From NCBI RefSeq assembly GCF_014645375.1, contig NZ_BMLT01000005.1:186001-250000 (forward strand): DNA of 64,000 bases, written 5' to 3'. A program made the position numbers and the translations under genes. The number at the start of each line of letters is the position of its first letter. The stretch's first letter is position 1. Positions 17,345 to 26,432 of this stretch are shown here, piece by piece. The notes beneath the pieces are model-generated. The model saw only the letters and a program-made list of their open reading frames with translations. It searched no databases and had not been told where the DNA came from. The DNA comes from Marinobacterium nitratireducens. GTDB lineage: Bacteria > Pseudomonadota > Gammaproteobacteria > Pseudomonadales > Balneatricaceae.

Positions 17345-17629
17345 CAGCCTGTCGGGCTTAGCCGGTCGTAGCGAGGGAAAGACCGTTCTGAGTCAGTTTT
17401 TGAGCTCTTTCGCGACGAATAGTGGTTCTACTTAACACAAATCGGCAGGATCGCCGATTTGCACAGCCGCAGGCTGCCTCGAAGAGGTGGGGCACAAGGA
17501 AGTGCCCCATGCACAAGAGCTCAAAAATGGCCAGAATCGGCTTTTCCGCACGACTGCATGGATGCAGGAGGTAGGGCGAAGCAGGATGCCCGAGCCGAGT
17601 AGATCAGTGTTAAGTCCGACAGGCTGCTA
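17342..17629. mobile_element. 288-bp foldback (MITE-like) element
   Basis: Terminal inverted repeats are TAGCAGCCTGTCGGGCTTA (17342-17360) and TAAGTCCGACAGGCTGCTA (17611-17629), 19 bases with one mismatch. The inside contains nested dyads: GTTTTTGAGCTCTT at about 17396 with AAGAGCTCAAAAAT at about 17516, AAATCGGC/GCCGATTT near 17439-17462, and GGGGCAC/GTGCCCC near 17488-17507. It also holds one 48-bp unit like those at 5223-5366. It lies between two convergent genes and its terminal TAGs are the stop codons of both. No coding capacity is seen. Confidence 0.82.
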
Positions 17630-18160
17630 GGGCGGGAAATGCTGCAGGATCGCCTGGATCTGAGCCTGGATCTCGGCCTCGCGTTCGGCCGGCGACTCGG
17701 CGCTGGACGGACGTCCCGAGTAGCTGCCGCGCCAGACCAGCCGACGCTCCGGGTCCAGCACGTCGAGGGTCAGGATGCGCTCGATGTAGGGCTCGGCGAC
17801 GGTGCGGCTGAACACCGGCCCGAAATAGGGTCTGTGATAGCCCCAGAAGAAGGGATCGTCGTAGTAGGTGTGGTAGCGCACGCGCTGCACGTCCTGCAGC
17901 CGGAAATCGACCAGAAAATCCGGATCGGCGCTGGCTTCACTGTAGCCGTGCCACCTGAGCTGCTGGGCGATGGCGTCGCGGATGCGACGCTCCATCAGGC
18001 CGTTGCGGGCCGCGAGTTCCGAGGAGTCACCTTCGGCCCAGCCGAAGGTTTGCATCAGCCCAAAGGCCGTGCCGGGCTGGTAATCGACCGACACCCGCTG
18101 GCCGGCACAGCCGACCAGCGAGACGAGCAACAGAAGGATCAGCGGCAACCGGAACAGCAT
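17627..18160 (-). CDS. DUF4136-family lipoprotein
   Basis: 177 residues. The signal peptide ends in a lipobox (LVSLVGC, Cys about 18), so it is predicted as a lipoprotein of the cell envelope. The body (YQPGTAFGLMQTFGWAEG ... PDFLVDFRLQDVQRVRYHTYYDDPFFWGYH ... ILTLDVLDPERRLVWRGS) matches the DUF4136 pattern. Function is unknown. The stop codon TAG is supplied by the right end of the foldback element. Confidence 0.82.
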   Translation of the reverse strand: MLFRLPLILLLLVSLVGCAGQRVSVDYQPGTAFGLMQTFGWAEGDSSELAARNGLMERRIRDAIAQQLRWHGYSEASADPDFLVDFRLQDVQRVRYHTYYDDPFFWGYHRPYFGPVFSRTVAEPYIERILTLDVLDPERRLVWRGSYSGRPSSAESPAEREAEIQAQIQAILQHFPP

Positions 18161-18246
18161 CGGCCAGCTCCTCGGACAGGGAATACCTCCATAGACCGGA
18201 CTTGCAGGCTCGGGTTCAACCGCTAAGGGGCGTTACGCGTTATACG

Positions 18247-18303
18247 CCTTACGCCTTACACCTTATGCCTTATGCCTTATGCCTTATGCCTTATGCCTTA
18301 TGC
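18247..18303. repeat. CCTTATG heptamer array at the ureG 3' end
   Basis: About five perfect and three imperfect copies of a 7-base unit (CCTTATG; earlier copies read CCTTACG and CCTTACA). The last residues and the TAA stop of ureG (18291-18293) lie inside it. The unit differs from the TGACGGG arrays elsewhere in the window. Confidence 0.85.
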
Positions 18304-18917
18304 GGCTCCAGCATGCCTTCACGGACGATAAAGTCGATGATCTCCGGCAGCCCCTTGCCTTCCTTGAGGTTGGTAAAGACATAGGGCTTGCCCGGTCGCA
18401 TGCGCCGGGTGTCGGCTTCCATTACCGCAAGGTCGGCGCCGACATGGGGAGCGAGGTCGATCTTGTTGATCACCAGCAGGTCGGAGCGGGTGATGCCCGG
18501 GCCGCCCTTGCGCGGAATCTTCTCGCCTTCGGCCACGTCGATGACATAGATGCACAGATCCGCCAGTTCCGGGCTGAAAGTGGCGCTGAGGTTGTCGCCG
18601 CCGCTTTCGACGAAGACCACATCGAGGGTCTTGTGACGTTTTGCCAGCTCTTCCACCGCGGCCAGGTTCATCGAGGCATCCTCGCGGATCGCGGTATGCG
18701 GGCAGCCGCCGGTTTCGACGCCGATAATGCGATCGGCGGCCAGCGCCTCGGCACGGGTCAGGATCTTGGCGTCTTCCTGGGTGTAAATGTCGTTGGTCAC
18801 GACGGCGATATCGAAATCGTCACGAATCGCTTTGCACAGCACTTCCAGCAGCGCGGTCTTGCCGGAACCCACCGGCCCGCCGATACCGATGCGCAGCGGG
18901 GATTTGTAGTCGTTCAT
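18291..18917 (-). CDS. ureG: Urease accessory GTPase UreG
   Basis: 208-residue SIMIBI-class GTPase that drives nickel insertion into urease with UreE, UreF and UreD. P-loop [15 protein letters not shown]; metal-binding [18 protein letters not shown] (Cys-Pro-His); [15 protein letters not shown] switch; NKIDL base-specificity motif. The start is ATG at 18915-18917 ([11 protein letters not shown]); the open frame extends further upstream into the MITE, but that part is not UreG-like. The C-terminal PHKA and stop come from the heptamer array. It is separated from ureF by 233 bases holding the MITE. Confidence 0.97.
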   Translation of the reverse strand: MNDYKSPLRIGIGGPVGSGKTALLEVLCKAIRDDFDIAVVTNDIYTQEDAKILTRAEALAADRIIGVETGGCPHTAIREDASMNLAAVEELAKRHKTLDVVFVESGGDNLSATFSPELADLCIYVIDVAEGEKIPRKGGPGITRSDLLVINKIDLAPHVGADLAVMEADTRRMRPGKPYVFTNLKEGKGLPEIIDFIVREGMLEPHKA

Positions 18918-18943
18918 TACTGGTCCTCGGAAACGGAAACATT

Positions 18944-19089
18944 TAGCAGGCTGTTGAAAATCTATCTGCGTTGCCGAATGCGTCGTTAAAAACAGGCTCA
19001 AAATGCTCATTTAGTCCACTAAACTGCGCTTTTTCGCCTGTTTTTGCCTAGCCTCGGCTGCCTCGAAAACGTTTTTCAACACCCTGTTA
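18944..19089. mobile_element. 146-bp MITE-like element between ureF and ureG
   Basis: Ends TAGCAGGCTGTTGAAAAT (18944) and TTTTTCAACACCCTGTTA (to 19089) form imperfect terminal inverted repeats. The interior has an inverted pair AAAAACAGGC/GCCTGTTTTT around TCATTTAGTCCACTAAACTG. No ORF of its own. The TAGCAG-CTGT ends resemble those of the element at 17342-17629, which suggests one broader family. Confidence 0.75.
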
Positions 19090-19150
19090 GGTGTCTTGAA
19101 ATGCGAGCAGGACAACGACGACCGCCGCCCTGCCATCTTCTTCCATCCGC

Positions 19151-19816
19151 TCAGGAACGGAAGAGCCTCGTGTATTGTGTCTCGTGCCGACTGCTGGCGA
19201 TCGCCAGCGCCGGCGTCGAGCTGCCGATACGGTCGTCGTCAACCTCGAGCGCCCGAGCAACCGCCTGCGGCACGCGCTCGGACAGTCGCAGCAGCAGGCG
19301 CTGACCGGCGGTCTGCCCCAGCGGCACCAGCTTGACGCCCGCCATGACGCCGTTCTCCAGCCAGCTCCAGCAGTAACCGCCAAGGGCATCCTCGCGCTGG
19401 ATATTCCAGCAACCCGCAGCCAGCGCGAAACCTGCCAGCTGGGTGCTGTCGAGCGCCGGTCGCAGCGCCTCGGGCACCGCCACGCCCAACTGCGGCAGCA
19501 GGGTTGCCAGTGCCGCCCCGCGCTGGCGCTCCTCCTTGCGCAGCTCCGAGGTCTCGCGACAGGCCAGCAGCCAGTCGCAGTGGCGTTGAACCGCCCCGGC
19601 GTCCTCGCGCTCGAAGGCATCGCACAGCCGCGCCAGCAGGGGCAGCTCCAGCGTCACCAGGCTATGATCGAGCACGCTCTCAAGCCAGTCGCCGAGGCCG
19701 TCGGCATCCCTGACCCAGCCACACTCGATGGCCCACTCGAGTCCCTGCGAGTAGGTAAAGGCTCCGACCGGCAGCGACGGGCTGATCAGCTGATAAAGGC
19801 GCAGGTCCGCCAGCAT
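19151..19816 (-). CDS. ureF: Urease accessory protein UreF
   Basis: 221-residue all-helical cytoplasmic protein linking UreG to the UreD-apourease complex. Typical stretches are LISPSLPVGAFTYSQGLEWA at the N-terminus, ACRETSELRKEERQRG in the middle, and the C-terminal SSTPALAIASSRHETQYTRLFRS, the conserved tail that contacts UreD. It starts 4 bases after the small UreJ-like gene. Confidence 0.96.
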   Translation of the reverse strand: MLADLRLYQLISPSLPVGAFTYSQGLEWAIECGWVRDADGLGDWLESVLDHSLVTLELPLLARLCDAFEREDAGAVQRHCDWLLACRETSELRKEERQRGAALATLLPQLGVAVPEALRPALDSTQLAGFALAAGCWNIQREDALGGYCWSWLENGVMAGVKLVPLGQTAGQRLLLRLSERVPQAVARALEVDDDRIGSSTPALAIASSRHETQYTRLFRS

Positions 19817-19820
19817 CGGC

Positions 19821-20045
19821 TCAACGCCCTTCCTGGTCGTCGCGCTTGCGCTCGGAACGCGTCAGCTTCAGCACGAAATACAGCGCGCCACCGAGCACCG
19901 CCAGCATGGCCAGGTGGTCGAGGCTGGTGAACTGGTGCGAAAGGGCCCCGGCCAGGCCGCTGCCCTGGTGCTCGCCATGGGCCAGGGCCAGCGGGGAGGC
20001 CAGGGTTGCAACGGTAGTCAGGCTCAGTTTCTGCTTCATGTTCAT
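19821..20045 (-). CDS. Small UreJ/HupE-like membrane protein
   Basis: 74 residues with a signal peptide (MNMKQKLSLTTVATLASPLALA), then HGEHQGSGLAGALSHQFTSLDHLAMLAVLGGALYFVLKL and a charged tail. The HGEHQG...SHQFTSLDHLAML part resembles the start of HupE/UreJ nickel-related permeases (H-P-x-S-G-x-DHLLAM), but only one TM helix remains where the full family has six or seven. It sits between ureE and ureF, where ureJ is found in some operons. It is either a truncated remnant or a small conserved urease-locus protein; role in nickel supply is inference. Confidence 0.6.
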   Translation of the reverse strand: MNMKQKLSLTTVATLASPLALAHGEHQGSGLAGALSHQFTSLDHLAMLAVLGGALYFVLKLTRSERKRDDQEGR

Positions 20046-20075
20046 CGTGGATACTCCGTTTCAGCTTGTCCGTAT

Positions 20076-20570
20076 TCAGTGATGGTGGTGGCCGCCGTGG
20101 CTGTGTTCATGACCATCGTCGTCGCCATGATGGTGGTGGCCCTGTCCGCTGCTCTGGTAAGCGCCCGCTTCGGGCTCGAACGGCGCCTGCTCGGCAATCA
20201 CCTCGAGGCCCAGGCCACGCACCATGTCGTCGAGTACGTGGTCGTGCAGGTAGCGGATCCAGCCCGCCTCGACCTGCAGCGGCACGTGGCGATTGCCAAG
20301 GTGGTAGCAGGCACGGGCCAGCAGCAGGGCATCCGTGCTGCGCACCGTGGAAACCGTCTCCGGCGCCGACTCGACCTGCACCACCAGACCATCGTCGCTT
20401 TCGAGCAGATCCCCGTGCCGCAGAACCAGGCCCCGCGGCAGGAATAGCCCGACCTCACGGCCGTCGGTCAGCTCGGCGCGCAGCCGGCTCTTGATGCGCT
20501 TATCGATCGGCAACCGCAGCGCGGCCTCATGGGGCTTTGCGTCGCGCAGCACCCGGGTCAGTTTGATCAT
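20076..20570 (-). CDS. ureE: Urease accessory nickel metallochaperone UreE
   Basis: 164 residues. The N-terminal UreE domain (about 1-75) is followed by the metal-binding C-terminal domain with [13 protein letters not shown] and the [18 protein letters not shown] helix. The tail from about 143 is very His/Asp-rich, as in nickel-storing UreE proteins. It delivers nickel to UreG/urease. It is separated from ureC by a 195-base gap filled with REPs. Confidence 0.96.
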   Translation of the reverse strand: MIKLTRVLRDAKPHEAALRLPIDKRIKSRLRAELTDGREVGLFLPRGLVLRHGDLLESDDGLVVQVESAPETVSTVRSTDALLLARACYHLGNRHVPLQVEAGWIRYLHDHVLDDMVRGLGLEVIAEQAPFEPEAGAYQSSGQGHHHHGDDDGHEHSHGGHHHH

Positions 20571-20599
20571 TCTTTACTCGCCACTCTTTGGGTATACAT

Positions 20600-20746
20600 G
20601 ATGGGTTACGCGATGCCCGCAACAGGTGCAAACCTGACACCTTTCCGGCATTGCATCGCTGCACCCATCCTACGGGCTGTAGGAGCTCGCTCTGCGAGCG
20701 AACAACCAGGGTGCCAACCCGGTTCGCCCACGGAGTGGGCTCCTAC
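20600..20746. repeat. REP family 1 and family 3 elements between ureC and ureE
   Basis: A family-1 pair runs from GATGGGTTACGCGATGCC (20600) to ACCCATCCTAC (20673). A family-3 pair follows, GTAGGAGCTCGCTCTGCGAG (20679) to GGAGTGGGCTCCTAC (20746). They lie inside the urease operon. Confidence 0.85.
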
Positions 20747-20765
20747 AATGAGTTGTCATTGTTTG

Positions 20766-22469
<1,704 letters not shown>

Positions 22470-22472
22470 CGG

Positions 22473-22559
22473 TTAGACCTCCCTGCCGGCGACGAAGAAG
22501 CCGATGTGGGCCGCTCTCGCAACCGCTTCCGCACAGGCCTGCCGTGATATTTTCGCCAT
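22473..22559 (-). CDS. 28-codon mini-ORF duplicating the ureC start
   Basis: The ATG overlaps the ureB stop (TAATG, 22557-22561) and the frame reads [20 protein letters not shown] followed by FFVAGREV. The first 11 codons match the beginning of UreC ([11 protein letters not shown]); the rest has no counterpart. It ends 3 bases before the ureC start. Most likely a vestige of a partial duplication that may keep ribosomes moving from ureB to ureC. It may not make a functional peptide. Confidence 0.55.
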   Translation of the reverse strand: MAKISRQACAEAVARAAHIGFFVAGREV

Positions 22560-22864
22560 TACAGATCCCCCATTACCTTGCCCTGGAAGCCATAGACCTT
22601 GCGATCGCCGGCGTACTCCACCAGCTCGACCGTACGGGTCTGGCCCGGTTCGAAGCGCACCGCGGTGCCGGCGGCGATATTGAGGCGGAAGCCCCGCGCC
22701 TGATCGCGATCGAAACGCAGTGCGTCATTGACTTCGAAGAAGTGGTAGTGGGAGCCCACCTGAATCGGCCGGTCGCCGGTATTGGCGACCTCCACCGTGA
22801 CGGTCGGGCGGCCGGCGTTGAGTTCGATATCGCCCGCCTGGACGATTATCTCTCCGGGAATCAT
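22559..22864 (-). CDS. ureB: Urease beta subunit
   Basis: 101 residues. It starts [20 protein letters not shown] at 22862-22864 and has the conserved [18 protein letters not shown] and [25 protein letters not shown]. It is a structural subunit of the urease heterotrimer. An open frame extends upstream into ureA sequence, but the MIPGE start is the family start and has the right spacing after the ureA stop (10 bases). Confidence 0.97.
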   Translation of the reverse strand: MIPGEIIVQAGDIELNAGRPTVTVEVANTGDRPIQVGSHYHFFEVNDALRFDRDQARGFRLNIAAGTAVRFEPGQTRTVELVEYAGDRKVYGFQGKVMGDL

Positions 22865-22874
22865 AAGGCGCTCC

Positions 22875-23177
22875 TCAAACGATCGGGTCGTGCACGGTGA
22901 CCAGCTTGGTGCCGTCCGGGAAGGTCGCTTCGACCTGCACCTCGTGCACCATCTCGGCCACCCCTTCCATGACGTCATCGACCGTCAGCAGCGTGCGGCC
23001 GTAATCCATCAGTTCGGCAACGGTGCGGCCGTCGCGCGCACCCTCGAGGATGGCTGCACTGATATAGGCCACCGCCTCGGGGTAGTTGAGCTTCAAACCT
23101 CGCTCCTTGCGGCGTTCGGCGAGCAAGCCGGCCGTAAACAGCAGCAGCTTGTCCTTTTCCCGCGGTGTTAGTTCCAT
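22875..23177 (-). CDS. ureA: Urease gamma subunit
   Basis: 100 residues, full length. [20 protein letters not shown], then [36 protein letters not shown] and [20 protein letters not shown] are the family signature. It is the first gene of the ureABC segment and is preceded by a sigma-54-type promoter at 23246-23261. Confidence 0.98.
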   Translation of the reverse strand: MELTPREKDKLLLFTAGLLAERRKERGLKLNYPEAVAYISAAILEGARDGRTVAELMDYGRTLLTVDDVMEGVAEMVHEVQVEATFPDGTKLVTVHDPIV

Positions 23178-23245
23178 ACGCAGCTCTTTCTGTTGATTCT
23201 GTTAGCGAAAGCAGCGGGCCGGTCATTGCCCGCCCTCAACCTGCA

Positions 23246-23261
23246 AGCAATATGTGTACCA
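23246..23261 (-). promoter_or_regulatory. Sigma-54-type (-24/-12) promoter of ureA
   Basis: Minus-strand TGGTACACATATTGCT: compared with TGGCAC-N5-TTGCW it has one mismatch, and the GG and GC are spaced correctly (12). It is 69 bases before the ureA start. A half NtrC site, TGCACC followed by AAAAT (23287-23297), lies just upstream. Confidence 0.65.
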
Positions 23262-23323
23262 AAGCAAGGCAGGAACAACCGGCAGCTGCACCAAAATGAC
23301 TCTCGGACTACTAGAGACTAGAC

Positions 23324-24052
23324 CTAAAGCACAGCTCGTATGAAATTTTGCAGCTCTTCTGTCTGCGGTGCGGCGAACACTTCCTTTGCCGGGCCCGTTT
23401 CCCATACCTTGCCCTGATGCATAAAGACCACCCGGTCTCCAACGTCACGGGCAAAGTTCATTTCGTGGGTGACCAGAATCAGCGTCATACCTTCGGCGGC
23501 CAGCTGTTCCAGGACCTTGAGCACCTCACCCACCAGTTCCGGATCCAGTGCCGAGGTGATCTCGTCGCACAGCAGTACTTTCGGGCGCATCGCCAGCGAG
23601 CGGGCAATCGCCACCCGCTGCTGCTGACCTCCGGACAACTGCTCGGGATAGGCGTCGAACTTGTCGGCCAGGCCGACCTTGGCAAGGACCTCACGGGCCC
23701 TGGCCTCGTTCTCGGCAGCGGACAACTTCAGCACCAGCTTCGGTGCCAGCATCACGTTCTGCCCCACGGTCAGGTGCGGGAAAAGATTGAAGCTCTGGAA
23801 CACCATGCCGACACTGCGGCTCAGTCTGCGGACCTGATGGTCATCGCTGGTGACCTCGAGGCCGTCAACGACGATGCCACCGTCCTGATACCCCTCCAGG
23901 CCATTGATACAGCGCAGCAGCGTACTCTTGCCGGAACCGCTGCGTCCGATGATGGACACCACCTCGCCAGCCACAATTTTCAGATCCACACCCTTCAGGA
24001 CGTGGTTATCGCCATAGTATTTATGGACATTATCGATGCTAACGAGTGACAT
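23324..24052 (-). CDS. Polar amino-acid ABC transporter ATP-binding protein
   Basis: 242-residue ATPase of the GlnQ/GltL type. Walker A GRSGSGKSTLL, Q-loop VFQSFNLFPHLTV, signature LSGGQQQRVAIARSLA, Walker B VLLCDEITSALD, H-loop LVTHEM. The start is ATG at 24050-24052 (MSLVSIDNVHKYYG), overlapping the upstream permease by 14 bases. It energises uptake by the two permeases and the binding protein next to it. The substrate is probably a polar amino acid or a related N-compound. Confidence 0.94.
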   Translation of the reverse strand: MSLVSIDNVHKYYGDNHVLKGVDLKIVAGEVVSIIGRSGSGKSTLLRCINGLEGYQDGGIVVDGLEVTSDDHQVRRLSRSVGMVFQSFNLFPHLTVGQNVMLAPKLVLKLSAAENEARAREVLAKVGLADKFDAYPEQLSGGQQQRVAIARSLAMRPKVLLCDEITSALDPELVGEVLKVLEQLAAEGMTLILVTHEMNFARDVGDRVVFMHQGKVWETGPAKEVFAAPQTEELQNFIRAVL

Positions 24053-24689
24053 GCAGCTTTTTCTCCAGATTCTGGCTGGCCTTGGACAGCGGATAACAGA
24101 GCAGGAAGTAGAGTAGCGCCACCAGCCCGAACACCTTGAACGGTTCGAAGGTGGCATTGTTGAGCATGGTGCCGGCCTTGGTCAGTTCGACAAAGCCTAT
24201 GATCGAAGCCAGCGCCGTGCCCTTGACGATCTGCACCGAGAAACCCACCGTCGGCGGGACCGCCACGCGCAGCGCCTGCGGCAGGATCACATGGCGCATC
24301 AACTCGAAGTAGCCGAGGCCCAGACAGCGCCCCGCCTCCCACTGCCCACGGGGGATCGATTCGATACAGCCGCGCCAGATCTCGGCAAGAAAGGCGCTGC
24401 TGAACAGCGTCAGGGCCAGCGCCGCAGCCGTCCAGGCAGACACCTCGATACCGAGCATCGAGAGGCCAAAAAACGCCAGGAACAGCTGCATCAGCAGCGG
24501 GGTTCCCTGAAACAGCTCGGTATAAAGCCGGGTAAACCAGATCAAAGCCGTACGCCGGCTCATGCGCATGAAGGTCAGCAGCAGGCCCACGACAGCCCCG
24601 CCGGCAAAGGCGATCAGCGATAGCACTATGGTCCAGCGCGCCGCCAGCAACAGGTTTCGCAGGATGTCCCAGTCGGTTAACGAAGCCAT
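24039..24689 (-). CDS. Polar amino-acid ABC transporter permease 2
   Basis: 216-residue inner-membrane permease of the HisM/GlnP type, with about five TM helices and the EAA loop LGLGYFELMRHVILPQALRVAVPPTVG. The N-terminal MASLTDWDILRNLLLAARWT is typical. The start ATG at 24687-24689 overlaps the stop of permease 1 (TGATG). Confidence 0.93.
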   Translation of the reverse strand: MASLTDWDILRNLLLAARWTIVLSLIAFAGGAVVGLLLTFMRMSRRTALIWFTRLYTELFQGTPLLMQLFLAFFGLSMLGIEVSAWTAAALALTLFSSAFLAEIWRGCIESIPRGQWEAGRCLGLGYFELMRHVILPQALRVAVPPTVGFSVQIVKGTALASIIGFVELTKAGTMLNNATFEPFKVFGLVALLYFLLCYPLSKASQNLEKKLHVTR

Positions 24690-25360
24690 CAACGAGTCCT
24701 CTTCTTGGGAAAGGCGTAGTAACCCACCAGCCGAAACCCCTGGCGCATGCCGATCGCCAGCAGCAGGTACATCAGCGCGGTGACCAGGTAGACCTCGAAG
24801 CTACGGAAATTGCGGGACTGGATGAAGTTGGCGGCGAAGGTCAGGTCCTCGACCGAGATCTGCGACACCACCGCGGAGCCCAGCATCACGATGATGCACT
24901 GGCTCGACAGCGCCGGATAGATGCGTTCCAACGCCGGCGGCAACACCACCCGGACAAATGTCTGCACCTTGCCAAGCCCCAGGGTTCGTGCGGCTTCCAG
25001 CTGACCCGTCGGGGTTGCCTGAATACCGGCGCGGATGATCTCGGTGCTGTATGCGCCAAGGTTGACGACCAGCGCCAGCAGCCCTGCCTCGACCGCCGAC
25101 AGCTTGAATCCCAGCGCCGGAAGACCGAAGAAGATGAAAAACAGCTGCACGATGAAGGGCGTGTTGCGAAATACCTCGACATAAGCACCCGATACGCGGC
25201 GCAACCAGGCTTGCCGGCTACTGCGGGCAGCCGCGCCCAGGATACCGAGCGCGCACCCCGCCAGGGTGGTGACGACTGTGAGCCAGACCGTCACCCAGAA
25301 ACCGTGTGCCAGTTGCGGCACATAAGGCAGCAATTCGCCGAATTGCAGTTGGTATTCCAT
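24689..25360 (-). CDS. Polar amino-acid ABC transporter permease 1
   Basis: 223 residues with five TM helices and the coupling loop EAARTLGLGKVQTFVRVVLPPALERIYPALSSQ. VFRNTPFIVQLFFIFFGLPALG is the family signature. It pairs with permease 2 to form the membrane channel. It starts 9 bases after the binding-protein stop. Confidence 0.94.
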   Translation of the reverse strand: MEYQLQFGELLPYVPQLAHGFWVTVWLTVVTTLAGCALGILGAAARSSRQAWLRRVSGAYVEVFRNTPFIVQLFFIFFGLPALGFKLSAVEAGLLALVVNLGAYSTEIIRAGIQATPTGQLEAARTLGLGKVQTFVRVVLPPALERIYPALSSQCIIVMLGSAVVSQISVEDLTFAANFIQSRNFRSFEVYLVTALMYLLLAIGMRQGFRLVGYYAFPKKRTR

Positions 25361-25369
25361 GATTCTGCC

Positions 25370-26164
25370 TCACCCCTTGAGGTCGGCCGGCAGCGGCGCC
25401 TTGAGCCATTTCATCGACATGCCCTCGAGAGTACCGTCGGCCAGACCGGCCTCGACCAGCGCATTGACCTTCTCGAGCAGCTCCGTATCCCCCTTGTGCA
25501 CGCCGATGTAGCAGGGCGAGTTCTTGAGCATGAACTTGGTCACCGGCTGGCGGTCCGGATTGCGTTCGGCAATGGTTGCAACCACCAGGTTACCGGTCGC
25601 GATCAGATCGACCTGCCCGGCAAGATAGGCCGACAGAGTGGTGTTGTTGTCCTCGAAGCGCTTGATTTCACCGTCGGCCGGCACCAGTTCGCTCAGCTCC
25701 ATGTCCTCGACCGAACCGCGGGTGACGCCAACCACCTGGCCCCCGAGTTGCTCCGGTGCGGCCACCTCGACTGACTCGTCACCGAATACACCGAGGAAGA
25801 ACGGGGCATAGGCACGGGAAAAGTCGATCGCCTTCTCGCGCTCGGGGTTCTTGCCCAGACTCGAGATCACCAGGTCGACCTTGCGGGTCTGCAGGTAGGG
25901 AATGCGGTTGGCGCTGGTCACCGGCACCAGTTCGAGCTTCACGCCCATGCCGTCCGCCAGATAGCCGGCCATGTCGACGTCGTAGCCCTGGGGCTGCAGA
26001 TCCGCTCCTACGGAACCAAACGGCGGAAAGTCCTGCGGTACCGCTACGCGCAGAATGCCGCGGGCTTCAACCTCTTCCAGTTGATTTGCCTGAGAGGTGA
26101 TAGCCGTTACCGTCAACACCGCTGCCCCCAATACAGATGCACACTTTTTAACCAGGCTTTTCAT
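25370..26164 (-). CDS. Polar amino-acid ABC transporter substrate-binding protein
   Basis: 264 residues. Signal peptide MKSLVKKCASVLGAAVLTVTAITSQA, then a bacterial SBP family 3 fold: ILRVAVPQDFPPFGSVGADLQPQGYDVDMAGYLA at the N-terminus, VISSLGKNPEREKAIDFSRAYAPF and GQVVGVTRGSVEDMELSEL in the hinge area. It is the first gene of the transporter operon and has a sigma-54-type promoter and an NtrC-type dyad upstream. Ligand unknown; linkage to a racemase-family gene and RpiR regulator suggests an amino acid, possibly D-form, or a hydantoin/ureide (inference). Confidence 0.93.
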   Translation of the reverse strand: MKSLVKKCASVLGAAVLTVTAITSQANQLEEVEARGILRVAVPQDFPPFGSVGADLQPQGYDVDMAGYLADGMGVKLELVPVTSANRIPYLQTRKVDLVISSLGKNPEREKAIDFSRAYAPFFLGVFGDESVEVAAPEQLGGQVVGVTRGSVEDMELSELVPADGEIKRFEDNNTTLSAYLAGQVDLIATGNLVVATIAERNPDRQPVTKFMLKNSPCYIGVHKGDTELLEKVNALVEAGLADGTLEGMSMKWLKAPLPADLKG

Positions 26165-26193
26165 TGCTTCTTGCTCCTACGTCTGCCGGACTA

Positions 26194-26219
26194 TCTGTTA
26201 CTTTTGTTTCACTAACAGA
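26194..26219. promoter_or_regulatory. Dyad near the ABC-operon start, candidate RpiR operator
   Basis: TCTGTTA (26194-26200) and TAACAGA (26213-26219) are perfect 7-base inverted repeats separated by 12. They lie 30-55 bases before the binding-protein start, about where sigma-54 transcription would begin. The RpiR gene immediately upstream is the obvious candidate binder; this is inference. Confidence 0.4.
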
Positions 26220-26225
26220 CAGGCC

Positions 26226-26241
26226 TGCAACTAACGGACCA
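26226..26241 (-). promoter_or_regulatory. Sigma-54-type promoter of the amino-acid ABC operon
   Basis: Minus-strand TGGTCCGTTAGTTGCA: GG and GC at the right 12-base spacing and a perfect TTGCA -12 box, with two mismatches in TGGCAC. It is 62 bases before the start codon, as for urtA and ureA. Confidence 0.6.
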
Positions 26242-26328
26242 GAAAGGAAAACAACTTTACAAACAAACAGATAGCGTTATTTATCCAAAAACAACGCCCT
26301 GAATCTGCGGCAGAGGGCTCCAGAGAAG

Positions 26329-26364
26329 TGCACAAAAATGGACGTCGGCACCAACAAGGTGCCG
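26329..26364. promoter_or_regulatory. NtrC-type enhancer sites
   Basis: CGGCACCAACAAGGTGCCG (26346-26364) contains GCACC-N5-GGTGC, close to the NtrC consensus TGCACC-N5-GGTGCA. A weaker site, TGCACAAAAATGGAC (26329-26343), lies next to it, giving a tandem pair. They are about 105 bases upstream of the -24 box, the usual enhancer distance. Confidence 0.6.
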
Positions 26365-26432
26365 GAACGAAACAAAACTTTCAGGAAGGCGAACGAGGGA
26401 CTAGGGCAGAAAAAATCTCTACAAATCAGCTA

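Noticed and set aside
18918-19010. Upstream extension of ureG (31 extra codons)
   Set aside because: The extra residues are encoded by the MITE and do not resemble Ure[12 protein letters not shown] at 18917 fits the family start.
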